In this document: piece after piece, positions 1 through 13,200 of the stretch
Numbering within the stretch: position 1 is the stretch's first letter
Layout: each line of letters starts with the position of its first letter
Source: Latrodectus hesperus
Taxonomy: Eukaryota; Arthropoda; Arachnida; Araneae; Theridiidae
Reading direction: 5' to 3'
DNA length: 64,000 nucleotides
NCBI GenBank assembly: GCA_037975125.1
Contig: JAJQOW010000014.1
Span: 558,001-622,000, forward strand
Made by a program: the position numbers and the translations under genes
Notes under the pieces: model-generated
What the model saw: the letters and a program-made list of their open reading frames with translations, nothing else
Told to the model about the DNA's origin: nothing
The model's database searches: none

Positions 1-1798
1 GCAACATTCACATTTTGCTGTATTGCAAAACAATTCCAAACTTAATGGGAGTTAACAGCACCTAGAAAACAACTTTATATGGGTGTTTTCTACAGATTCA
101 CGGGATCCCTTCACATCCAGGAATTCTTAGACATTTTGAAAATAAAGACTAATCATTTTTATACTTAATGGCCCTTTTCTAGCTTGAATCCAAAGTTCAC
201 TTGCATAGAAATGTTAAAAGTTTTCAAACTATATGAGAATAGGGTTTCCTACACTTGTGCAAAAATTCCTCCCTGATAATGTGTGAGAAAAGTTATAGTT
301 AATAAATATAATTAAGGTAAAAAATAATAATAACTGCAAAGGCTTTCTTTACAGCTACTAAAGGATTGGCCTTTAAATGTGTCATTTTTTGCTAAATATT
401 AAAATTTGACTTACAATCAAATTAGAAATAAAAACAGTCAGATTAAAAATTTATTAAATATCACAAATGTAATTTTTATAGTTAATCCAAAATAAATATA
501 ATACCATTGAAAAAATTCATCTTAAGATTTGAAAATAGAATTTAATTAACAGAAAATACTTGAACATTACCACAATATTTCCAAAGAAACAGTGAAAATT
601 TTGTTCTATTTATTATTAACAATAATATTTATTATATAGGATGAATATTTAAACTTATATTTACTTCATATATTTACTGATGGTTATCACAACAAACATT
701 AGAAATCATTCTTTGACTATTGTTTAAATTATTTGCAATGATCTTTCACACATAAATAAACTTCATTCTTCAAGTAAAAGAACTTTTTAGTTGACATTGC
801 CCCGCCATCAAATTATATATTTAATAATAATTTTTTTACCCAAATTGTGTATGATTTTAATTTAGTATTTTTACCCACAAATTTTCAATTGTCAATTAAT
901 TTAAGGTAAGGTATTTTTTAACAAAAAAATAACACAATCATAATGATGTTACTACCATACTAATGAAACCAATGCCATAAAAATAAATTAATAACACTAG
1001 TATTACAAAGTTTCTAAAATTAATGTTAATAATGAGAAATAAAATATTATTTAATCAGTATTCCAAATAGTAAACAATCATAATAAATTTAAAATATTTA
1101 AATGTGGATAATTAACATAAATTATTTATTATTTCAAAGTTTAGTTTAATTAATTTTAAAAATAACATAAATAAAATATTAAAGACAACTACATTTATAT
1201 ACCAGCAATATTCATCAGGCATTCATCATAAAAATTGATAATAAAAATGCGCATAAAATTCGATTACATATAATTTGAATAATAAAACTTTGAAACTTAA
1301 TTGTTCTCTCACATAGCATTCTATTTAACATCTAACGCTTCAAACTACTAAATAATCTTTAAAATAAATAATAAAGATTTAAAATTACAATTGGATATGT
1401 ACAACTTAAGTTGCTTCAAGCAACTCAACATCAAATGATAATAACTTCAGTTAACAATGTAAGAAATACTTTCAATTTGTTGTTATCAATTTTCTTTCAA
1501 TATAACAGTCAATGAGTTTTAAAAACATTTCATGGGCTCTTCTAAGGATATTTTATCACACATTTATAGAAAATCACATTCGTGGACGGCAGAGTTAAAA
1601 GTTATATTCAAATGAAGCAGCACAAGTCAACTGCAAAGAAAAGGTATGCAGAAATATTTCCATGCTCTTCATTAATTACAAAAAAATATTCAAAACATGG
1701 GTTTGACATCATCTGGGAAAGTGAGTTCGAATAAAACATCCATTCAATGAAAATGTTTGGGTGAGAATTCATTCCAACAGCTCTTAAATACACACTTC
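1..1798. other. AT-rich stretch beyond the last TOGARAM exon, no gene seen
   Basis: Either 3' UTR plus flank or an intron, depending on the donor choice at 1802. Many TTTATT words (AATAAA on the minus strand) are present, as expected by composition, so none can be singled out as the poly(A) signal. No exon with a TOG-like reading was seen. Confidence 0.5.
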
Positions 1799-1888
1799 TT
1801 ACATAGTTCTATTTAATAGACCAGTTCGATATGTATCACTTTTCAGTGTTCTAGCAGATATACCTTCTTTAGGCATTTCTCCAGGACC
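1799..1888 (-). CDS. TOGARAM1: TOGARAM exon (last one seen): tail after TOG3, ending at TAA or spliced on
   Basis: The acceptor is tttatAG at 1890-1889. The frame opens GPGEMPKEGISARTLKS and runs 29 codons to TAA at 1801-1799. It follows the preceding exon in phase 0, and KKGPGEMP aligns with the residues just after TOG3 in vertebrates. Overlapping the last codon is a good splice donor, AT|GTAAGAAG (GT at 1802-1801). If it is used, the stop is intronic and the gene continues left of the window, where TOG4 would be expected. If it is not used, this is a short form lacking TOG4 with its 3' UTR to the left. Confidence 0.75.
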   Translation of the reverse strand, partial: GPGEMPKEGISARTLKSDTYRTGLLNRTM

Positions 1889-4800
1889 CTATAAATAAAT
1901 GCATTTTTGAATACAATTTATTATTCATATGCTACAATGAAATTTCCTTTAAAGCAAATAATTATTTTTACATTTTGTCACAATCACTATTTTAAAAAGT
2001 ACAATACATAAAATTATTAATACCATGACAGGTGTGAAACAAATATGCAAAAATCTTCAACATTTTTACATCTTTATATCTATTTTATATCTCTCTTCTA
2101 ATAAAAAATTACTGAAGTGTTTTATATATTTATGATGAAATATTACATAAATTTTGAAAGTGAGGACACAATAAATGTAACAAAGCTAAAAAAAATTTCT
2201 GTTTAAGTGAAAGAGGTTTAATAACATATTAAAAGATTTTATGATGTTTTATACTGGCAAGAATTTTTTTAAAACATTTTTAGGAATTTATAAAGTAATA
2301 AACCCTTTTGTAAACTGTAAAAAGAGAACTTAATTGTTTTAAATAAATATGATTGTGGGTTAATTTATTGTCAGACTGCAGTCATTTTTTGTACAGGAGG
2401 GCTAATTAGACCTGGATCAATAGTTTAAAGTGGATTCCAAAGATACTACAAACATTGAAGCCCAAAGTGAGATTTAAACCGCCAAACTGCTGAATTAAGG
2501 CAAGAGTTATAACTCATTAAATGGAATTGTACATGTCTTTACTGTCAAAAATTTGAGGTTTCAAAACATATGCACAGCTCATTTTAGCAGTTCTTTCCAC
2601 CATCTCATTGCTTTGTTCACATTCATATAGGTCTGATTCACAAAGTGGCCTGAAGTCATCCCAATCAAAGATACTTCTGCAGAAACTGTGACTAATACTC
2701 TTTTAGTCCAATGGACTGCTTGTTTTGGATTTCCATTCGTTATCACCACAGATCAAGGACCCAGTTTCGATCACAGTTGTTTTTATTCCTGGTTTTCTTT
2801 TTGGAAATAAAACAAACCAGAACATCACCATACCATCCTGAAAGCAATGGTCTGGTAGAAAGCTTCCATTGCTCATTGAAAGAAGCACTAAAGTCTTACC
2901 ATAAATAGATTGAAGCCCTACCATTTTTTAGATTACAATCAGCATTCAAGTCTTATCTTCAGCGCACCAGTTCTTAGATGCTATATGGCCTTACCCAACA
3001 ACTTCCTGCAGACTTTTCCCCATATTCTAAAGTTCTGAAAACTGAGTTTCTACAACTTCAGGGTATTATGCATTCGTCATCATCGCACCACAGTACCTCT
3101 AACTTCTCGTACCTCTGTTATTTGGGAGGAGTTATGTGAGGAACTCCCATTACTGTCCACAGATGGCAGCACCTGCTCGCAGATTTGAACTTTTCCCGGG
3201 CTGTAGCTTAAGACCAGCAGAAAAAAAGCACTTATTTGCGCACATGCTGCATGTTGATCTAATCTAGCTAACTTTATTAAAATAATTATGTGTTGTTAAT
3301 TAAATTATTTGTTAAAATTATGTTGCCTAATTAATCAGAGAACAAAGTATATAGTAACCATTTAAATAAATTTTAATATTTGGTAATTATATATATTTAT
3401 ATATATATATATATATATATACATATATATTCGAAGGAAACTGTAATATAATATAATGGCAGACAATTAACTCAAATGTTATTTCATGATATATTTTCAA
3501 GTTTTTATCTTTAATTAGGCTTAAGAAAACATAGTAAAAAATTGCAATTTTTTTGGTGACCGTGTGGTTTTGTTCCTGAAGTCCATATTTAAAATCTACA
3601 ACAGACTAGTATATTCATTGGCTGTATTGCTTCTTTTGAACAGCAATTGAAGAGGCAGATTTTGTCATAACAGATTGATAAAAAAAATTAATACACACAC
3701 GTGTAGGCATGCATGTACATATGTATATTTCATACTACATTCAGTTGGTCATCTCCTTCCTCAAAGGAAAACAAAATTAATTTACAACGCTACACAAAAC
3801 ATGGATTAAATATCCACCATGTTTGTGATGATCATATGTATCATGTGTTGCATGTTTTCAGTATGTTGCATAAAAGTAACACTGTAATGTAAAAAACATT
3901 TAAGAAATTATATATATATAACAATTCGAACATTATTTCATTGAAACTATACATGATAATAAATAAAATTGATAGGAAATATAAGAAAATGAATTTTGTA
4001 ATTTTTATACTTAAATATAAATTAAAGCTACTTAACGACAAATTTTTGATATCATTTACATGTATTCATCAAATGAAAAATAATTCTTTAGTAAAGATAC
4101 TTATCTTGGAAATAAATTTCAAACATTATCAAAATCCTTAAAATAACTTAGTTTTTGAATTATTTAAAATGAATTTGAATGATTCACATACCTTTTTCCT
4201 TAGAGAATCAAGAATACTGTGAATATTACGTAGCGTACTAGGCTGAACATATCGCAAAAGTAATTTATCAAAAACTGGATGTTGCATTAAAATGTGATAT
4301 ATTCTACGACCATAATACCTGCATAAAACATAATCAACATTTATTTAGATCATAGCACATACATTTTTAATTATAAAGAAAATTAATCCATAAAATAAAA
4401 CCATCATTACATCCAGTATTTCATTACCTATGATTTTTAAATTGTATAAATGTTACAGAATACTTATTATTTTAATTGTCTTTACTTCAGAAATGTGAAT
4501 CTAAAATTTTACAATTTACATTAAATAATAAGATAACATTTACTTAGTTAACTAGGATTTTACAACATTAAAATTTAAAAGCTATATGTAGATTAGGAAA
4601 ATTTTATGTTCGACTGGGTGAAAAAAAGATTAATTTTATAACAAATTTATGTTAAAAAACAAAATTGCAAAAAATGAAAGCTACTATATAAGCATTTTAT
4701 TAGAAAGGGTGATTGAAGCTACTAATCACCCTTTTCTCAGTTCCACTAATGTATTATTTGTTGCCTGGTTAATGATTTATAGACAAATAAGTCTTTTTTG

Positions 4801-7201
4801 TGAAATAAAAAACCTAATTTTTCTGGAAGAAAAAAATCTTGCATGCAGACATTTTATGATCTTTTACATTAAGTTCTTAATGAAATATTTAATACAAAAA
4901 TTATCAAAAAATAAATATATTTAAATGAAAAAAATCGTGTTTTGACACCTAAGAAATTTGATAATGATATAAATAAAATTTTTTTAGCTAGATTTGTTAA
5001 ATTTGTAAATTTAGAAAGTTTGACTAACAAAAAAAGTGAATATAAAGCAAATATTTGTAGATGGAAAATTTTTGAAAAATCAGTTTATTAAAACAAGGTA
5101 ATTACTGGAAATAGTATTCTTATTTTATAAGCAGAAGTAAAGCATCATTGATAGCCTGCTTATAAAACAAATAAAAACTCAGTATTGAGACTGTAAATGT
5201 TCTTCTAATTATCAACTTCTATTTGAAAGGATATAATCTAGTTTATAAATTCAATATATATCTACACTCATTGTAAGATTAAAAAATGTACTAATATAGT
5301 GATAAATTTTCAGTAGAAAAAGTGAGACTTCATATTTAAAATAACTTCAATGACATAAAATGAAAAGGATACTGCTATTTTCATGCTTCCTCTAATATGT
5401 ATATTTTCCCTTATTTTCTTTTTAAAAAATTCAGACAAATTATTGATATTAGAAGTAGAAAATAATAGGAAAGCAAATCTTAAACAAAGGGTTAAACATT
5501 TCAATACTAATAAATTATTTCCGAATATCATTTTTTGTACTTAAACATGTTTGAAAAAGTATGCTTGAAAAAAGAAAGAGTAAAGTATCAAAAATGGTTT
5601 TATTCTTTATTGCAGCTTTTATTTTTCTACTTCAAAATTTCCAAAACTTTATTAGCTTCAAAGTCATTTAAAATAACATTAATTAATTAAATCATCTGTT
5701 TCTGTACTTATTTATCAGATTTGTAAGTTTGTGATACATTTAAAACATTTGGTGAAGGAGCATGCATTCATTTTTAAATACAGTAGACTAGAATTGAAAA
5801 TAATTAAATATTAGAATGAGATACATGAGCAGTTTCTACTATAAGATTATCTAATAATAATATTGACTTCTAGATGGATAATGTGCATACATCTTTTGAC
5901 AACACACATTGGACAATTAAACATTGTCAAAAAGCATTTTTATATCTAAAGTGTATGTTTCCTTCTAGGAGGACATATAATAGATAGTTGGTCGTATCCC
6001 TTACGATACACACAGAAAAATGTAGAAAAATTCCCAAAAACCCATTCGACTCACATGCATACAAAGGTCAGAAATACAACATCCATCTCCCATCATTCAA
6101 TAGTGGATGGAATGAAGTCCAGAATCTTTCACTCTGAATTGTGCTGTCTTACCATTAGATTCAGAACAGATGTTTTGATACTGTGTAGTGGATAGTTGAA
6201 TGACATAAGATTGTTATAAGGAATTTTAAAATCCACTGTGTAATTGCATGCTCCCTAGGATAATTTTACATAGCCTGTAGGCGAGACTCACAAATCGCAA
6301 GTAAGGAAACCTAAAAAACTTTCAAGCACTCATTCCCACAGTGTGATTCCAGAAATGCAAAATGCTGCTATCATTGTTCAGTGGTAGCTGGAATTTAACT
6401 TGGGATCTTTCCCTTTGAAGATTGTTGTCTTTTGATCAAGAGGTGATTTCAGGGCTACCCTTCCAGTTACTTATATTTCTAGTTCACTGAGAAACAAGAC
6501 ATTTTAATTCAAACCTTTTCCTGTTTTCATATTACTGAATGTGTTAAAATACTACTTAATGTTACTTGATATGGAAGAAATTCATTTTATTAGGGTATAA
6601 AGAGTCTGGGAAAAACACTCAATTATAAAAAAAATTATGAAATTTTGATAGTTGCCCAATGAACACTCTTGTAAAGAGAAATGGAAAGACTATCAAAAGG
6701 TCAGAACATGATATTTTTTATTTCTAGAAGTTGTATTTACATTACATTAAAAGACAACGAAACTTATTTGCAGGCACTAGAGAAGCACTTGTATAAAATA
6801 GAAAAATCCCCACAAAGTAGAAAATTATTTTTAGAATTTGTTGAAATTTCACTTTAATTTGATTACTTTTAAGAACACTAATAACAGGAGCATCACTGAC
6901 ATGGAAGACAGACATGCTCTTAGTTTTTAAAGTGCAGAGCTGCAGATTAAAAATCAAAACAATTCCTAAATGAAACCCATCATAAGAATTAAAAACATGA
7001 TCGATTTAGATTTTTCATAACATTTGGTGTATAGATTTATTGCTCTCCTTTCAACATTTCTTGAACCATACATAAGCAAGGCCAAAACTTCCATTATCAC
7101 TTGTTATATAGAAAACATAACCAAAGCATATGGCCCCCTTCTAATGATGTATATAGCAAAAATATCCATAGTCGAAAACACCATATATTTGTATATATAA
7201 G

Positions 7202-7280
<79 letters not shown>

Positions 7281-10200
7281 TTAGCTTTTCCAGAGTTAAA
7301 TTATGGGGTTCAGCATATTTAAGCAGAACTTACTTAACAGAAAAGTATAATCTAACTAAATGTAAGCAATAAATTGTTAAATATTAAGACAATAAATAGT
7401 GACCTGAAATAAATAGCTATATGGCAAATTAAACATTTCATCTGAAAATCTTCAATGTATATGATTTATTTTTCTCCCAGAGGATGAGAATAATCTTACA
7501 ACATATACTGACTTCACTGATTTTGCATTTTAGCTAATTCAAGATATTTACTACCTTTAGTACATTTCATTTATAGATAACTGTTGAGTAGTCATACTGC
7601 AATATAGTGTTGTCTTCAGGACAATATGTCAGAATACATTACTTTTTAACTTTTATTTTGTATTATATTTGGATATACCATATGTAATTAAAAATACTAT
7701 TAAGAAATTAATATAAAAATCTGAAACTTTTCAAACCTGGTGAGGGGTGTGCCATCCATTAAAAACTGTGCAGTGGTTGGCAACAAACGCTCAGTTACTT
7801 CTTTGCTAGAAGTAAGTATACGAGCAGCTCCCATCTTTTCCACTACTGCAAGTAATGACTGTGCAGCAACTTTACGTACTGCTCCATTGCGATGACTAAA
7901 AGAATTAAGGAGCAAACATTAGGTGCTCAATGAAAAAAATAGCTTATACTTATATTCATATTATTTTATTGTTAAGAATTTAAAGAATACAATAATAGAA
8001 TTCATGCAAAGATGAAAGGATTTTTTTAAAAGACTAATATGATAGTCTATCAGGCAAAGAAAATAAAGTTTTTGATAATTTTACATTTGTAACCCTGATA
8101 ACTAAGATTTTTATTGGATGTTGCTACGAGCAATGTTTGTAGCTGTACTGAAAAGGAAGCATCATTTCATTTGAGGACAGATTGTAGAAGAATGATATTT
8201 TAGTTTAATAACAAAGAAGTTGCCAATGTACAACATGCTAATGGACTCATGACTAGAAATAGAGAAGTGACAAGACGTGCATCAAGAGATTTCCAAACAA
8301 TTGTCAGTCGTTCATTTTTTTGAACAAATACTGTATTTAAGAAAATCTAGAACAAGGTGGCTAACACTTTGCATATTATATGCTAATTTTTTGATAAATG
8401 AAGTTAGATATGCAGCATAATGTGAGCACTTTTGTGTCATTTTAATTTATAAGTAGGAATTAGAATAGAATCTGTTTTGATATAAAAATAAATATTATAG
8501 GAGTGAAAGGAACTATTTAATCATGCACTTTAATTCATTCATACCATTTTTATAAAGGATAACTTACAATATTCAGAAATGGTCTCATGCATATGTGTAA
8601 TCATTTCCTAATGGTGTTACAAGTAAACTATGAAAATAGTTCTAAGCCACAAACGATTAAAGTGCGATAAACTTGGAACTTTCAAGACATTGGATTGAAA
8701 AATTGGAAACTTTAAATTCAGAGAGAATCCTGTTTGTTTTTTATTTCTTTTTTCATTTTTACATATTAAATAACTTCTTTATTTAAATCATTTTATAGAC
8801 ATTATTAATTTTATAAATGATTTCATTAATGTACAGTAAAACAATATTTGCTACAGCAAAAGACTTTAATCTGAAAGGGAATTTTTTAACCTTTTTGATT
8901 TTGATGTGATTTCATTAGTCTTTTGAAATTTATGAATGAATCTGTTATAATTGATAGTAGAAGAATCTTAGTTTTTAAATCAGTTGCTCACTATTGTGTA
9001 GTTTTTAATCTATTTTATTGAAAAAATGAACAACTGTGTGTCATTTCAAAGTGCCATACCTAAATTTTGGAAATTTTCTAGGAGTTACAAAAAAATAAAT
9101 GACAAAAATCCAACATTCAATAAGTCAGAGGCCTTTATAAAATCAAAATCTTAAAATTATTTAAAAAATAAATGTTCCTTTTGTATATTCCAAAATCATC
9201 ATAAAGTTTCTTTGTAAACCAGCAATATGAAAAAATCATTTTGCTTTTTAACTTTCATAGCTTTTTGCTAGAAAAAAGAATTTCAAATATATTTTACAAT
9301 ACTTTTTTAAAAATATTTGATTAAAAGGCCATTATTTACTTTGTCATTTAATTTTAACTTCTGCAAACTTATTTTGCTCTTTAATTTTGAGAGTATAATT
9401 AACCTCAATTTATGCATTCAAAACAACATGATAAAGTTCAACAATGGGTAGTCGTCCAGTTTCTAGGATATATTGTGAGCATGACTTCTATATTGAGCTT
9501 CATAACTGTTTGCTTTGATACATCAAGTTCACCTGTTTTCCTTTTAAATAACTTTGTTATATGGACTAGAAACAAATATTCAAAGAATTTCGCATGAACT
9601 TTCAATCATTGTTGACTTCAATGCTAATTTTAGCAAATATATTTTGTCTGACGATTTTTATCAATAATGCCTAACCTATTTGGAACTCTGATCAAAGCAC
9701 TAAATTACTTTTATACTCAGTTTTATACTTTAATTTACTTTGAGAGTATCTATTAAAATCATGTTTTTCAAATGTATTAAAAAGTACTTTCCTGAACAGG
9801 CAAATGGATTTTGATAAATTCGCAATTATAATAACCTATTTTATTACAGTTCATTAAATTTCCATTTATTATTCATTTTTACAGTTCTTTAGCAATTTTA
9901 TTTATTAATAAAATAAAATAGAAAATTTCATTAAAATGTTTTTCAAAACAAATAGATCATAATTAATAACACTGCACCATAAAAAATAAATAAATAAATA
10001 AAAAGTTTTTTTTTAAATTCTACCTTAAAACAACATACCATAATGTCTCTAAACTTATTAGAAACCCTATATAAAGTGAAATTTTTTTAACAACCCTGAT
10101 CTAGAGCTCTATAAGTAATCAATCACACCAATCAACTATACACATTATATGCACATCAATTATTGAAGATGTTGTACAACAGGAAATTCACTCTGTAACT

Positions 10201-13200
10201 CAGCAAAGCAAGGCAGATTAGAGAAGAAATTCTGAATTATAGCAGAAGGTTAAATTTCATAGTTTAAAATAGAGCTCCAACACCTGTCAGGCATATCCTA
10301 CACCTTCTCACTATAGACCAGCTGCTTCCACAATTTATTGATAAAGAAAAATGTAGACAAAGGCGAAGTTTGTTGTGAGACCCTGTAGTTTAGAAAATTA
10401 TATATCACAGTTTAACAATACAACAATATTTAATACACAAACTTTTGAATAAACAAAAGTGTAGGGAAAAATAAATTAACTCTCTGCAAAATAATATAAG
10501 TTTTATCAGAGGTGTTATTAAACTTATGATAGCTAAGAAAAGTCTATCAATAATTAATCTACATTTGTAGATTATCTAATGACATTTCTTGCCTTAAATT
10601 AAAATCTCATGTTACTCTATCAGTTAATGATTTGGTTTCTTCATTGCTTAATCATAATTTTTTGCCCACTAAAGCTAATTAGACCTAGACTATCAGTCTG
10701 AAATTGATTTCGATTCACTACAAATATCTAAACTTAAATTGGTATTCAAACTCGTGAACTGTTAAACTAGAGTCCAGAGCACTAAACATTAAACTGCTAA
10801 CTCAGTCCATCAGTTAATGGTAACAAACTTAGATTGTAGGTTTCATTTTTCATAAGTTTATATATCCATAAATTAAATAATGCTAAAGATTATACAGTTA
10901 AAATTTAAATAATAGCAGCATGAATTCTTTGTCTTCATCCAATAAATCAGCACTTTATTAGTTTAGATCATCTATAGACTGTAGCACTCTGCAAATGTTT
11001 GAGATAACTTTGAATTTCATCCATAATTTAATTTGCATAGCTTGGGTTTTTAATTGATAGAATTGAAAATTGTGAGTCACATGATATTGTTAATTCTTTT
11101 TGTAGACAATGTTGTATGTATTGAAGAACCTACAGTATTTAAAATCACTTAGCTTGAAAAGCTGAATTATGGTCTTGAAGTTTTATTTTCTTGTGGTTTT
11201 ATTTCTTGAAGTTTTATTTTCTTATTCTCATATCTATCTCATTCAATGGCCACAAAAACAATTCCAGTTTCTTCATATCCTTTTAATCCATCTCTATAAT
11301 ATAAATTAACTTATGGAGTGTTTCAGAATTTATTTTGTCAGTTTGTAAAATTGATATATATAAATATTTTGCTGCATTTTTGATACATGTCTAGGTTTTC
11401 ATATTTGCTTACTTTTATTTGTTCGAGATCCAATACAACATTTGTATGCAATTGAAGGATTAGAGATCTTTAAGCTGTTTTTTCTATTATTAAGAATAGA
11501 GGATAAAATCTGATAGAATAGTGAAAGCTAATGTTGTTCCATAAGCTCTGGTAATAAATAAAAGAAATGGGCATTGCATACTGCTCAATATTTTTTCTAC
11601 TATTATCAAATATATTATTTATTAAATTTTGATACACATACCCCATCTGCGGCTAGTCAGACTTTAAATTCTATGTTATCAGAAAAATTTCAGTTTTCAT
11701 TATTTCAAACAAGATATAAAAGAAAGGTTTTTTGTCTATTTGCATGCCAAAGTAGATAACGATTTTCGTATGTTGGATACTTGTTCCATTAACATGAATT
11801 TTTGAATCAGAACATAGTAATTTTTTCTCTTTTCCCAGAATTAACATTGCTGATTAATATGGTGATGTTGTTTACTTTTTACAAAGTGTTGAGAAAATAA
11901 AGGAGCTAAGCAACATATATCAGAGAAAGTTAATGTACCTAGTTACAATATTATGCGAGTATATTGCATGAAGGCATATTATACATCACCATATAAAAAA
12001 TAAAATTGATGTTTATAATTATTTTAAATAAGTCATGTTTATTCTGGAGTCAAAGTTCTTTTCTTTGTATGTCAGAGATATTACTAAAACAGTAAAAAGT
12101 GTTCATTATAGACTGAAACAACAGCTCATACAGTTTTTAAAAACTTTTAGATACCCTGTAAAATGACACAAACTCAATAATGTTATTTTGATGCACAAAC
12201 AAAATATTATATCATAGTTTATTGCAGTAAAAAGGTTTGCATACTAAGTAATGTCTCAAAACTTCCACTGTTTAAAGTAAATTTAAATAAGCTTCAGTTT
12301 TTTAGTTTTAAAGTTTAAATTGTATTAAAAGTCTTCGTCTTTTATTCACAACTGTTAAAAATTAATAAACAGAATTCATAGTATATTATAATAAAATCAT
12401 AAAAGGCACCAACAGATTATGGAACAACAGATTTCTAATATTTTTTATAATAAGGAAACAAGTAAAACTATGGAACAGATTTGCACACAAATCTCAAACA
12501 TGATTCATTAATGAGAAATATACATATTGTCTCATAAAATACAAGTATCAAAACTTTTAAAATAGTATGAGATGAATATTAAATCTTTAAATAATATTTT
12601 TTGTCTATCTTTTTTGAAGTTTTATAGCAATACTTATTTTTAAGTTTTCGATTACATTGTGAGTTCCAGATAATATTTTAATGAATTCCTAACTACCCAT
12701 AGCTGTATAAACAATATTCAATTAAATTTTAAATAATAATAGCTATTCATTTTTTTAAAATAAAAATATAACTTTAAGTAAAAACAAAGTAAAGAACATA
12801 ATTTCTGTTTCAACAGAATTAAAAAATAATAAAGTTGAATATATTTTCAATTCTTATATATATTAATTATAGCTTATATAATATTAATTTAAAGGTAATT
12901 TCATTAAGAGATTAGATTTTTTTATTTGAACAAGCCCTAAGAGTCATTCATTAGAATATAGGAGCAAAATAAAATCATTTCAAAACTTTGAGGTACATAA
13001 GTAAAAAACAATACATTATACAATATTAAATTATATGTGAATAATTTTAAATGTAATTGAGATAAATTAAAAAATCATTGCACCTAAAAAATTAATAAAA
13101 GCAAGAAGGTTAACAATTTTATAATGCCAAGGAATTAAAAGAATGATAATGAAATAGTTCATTGGTTTAGAATTCCATTGTGCATGAAAAGCTAAAAATG

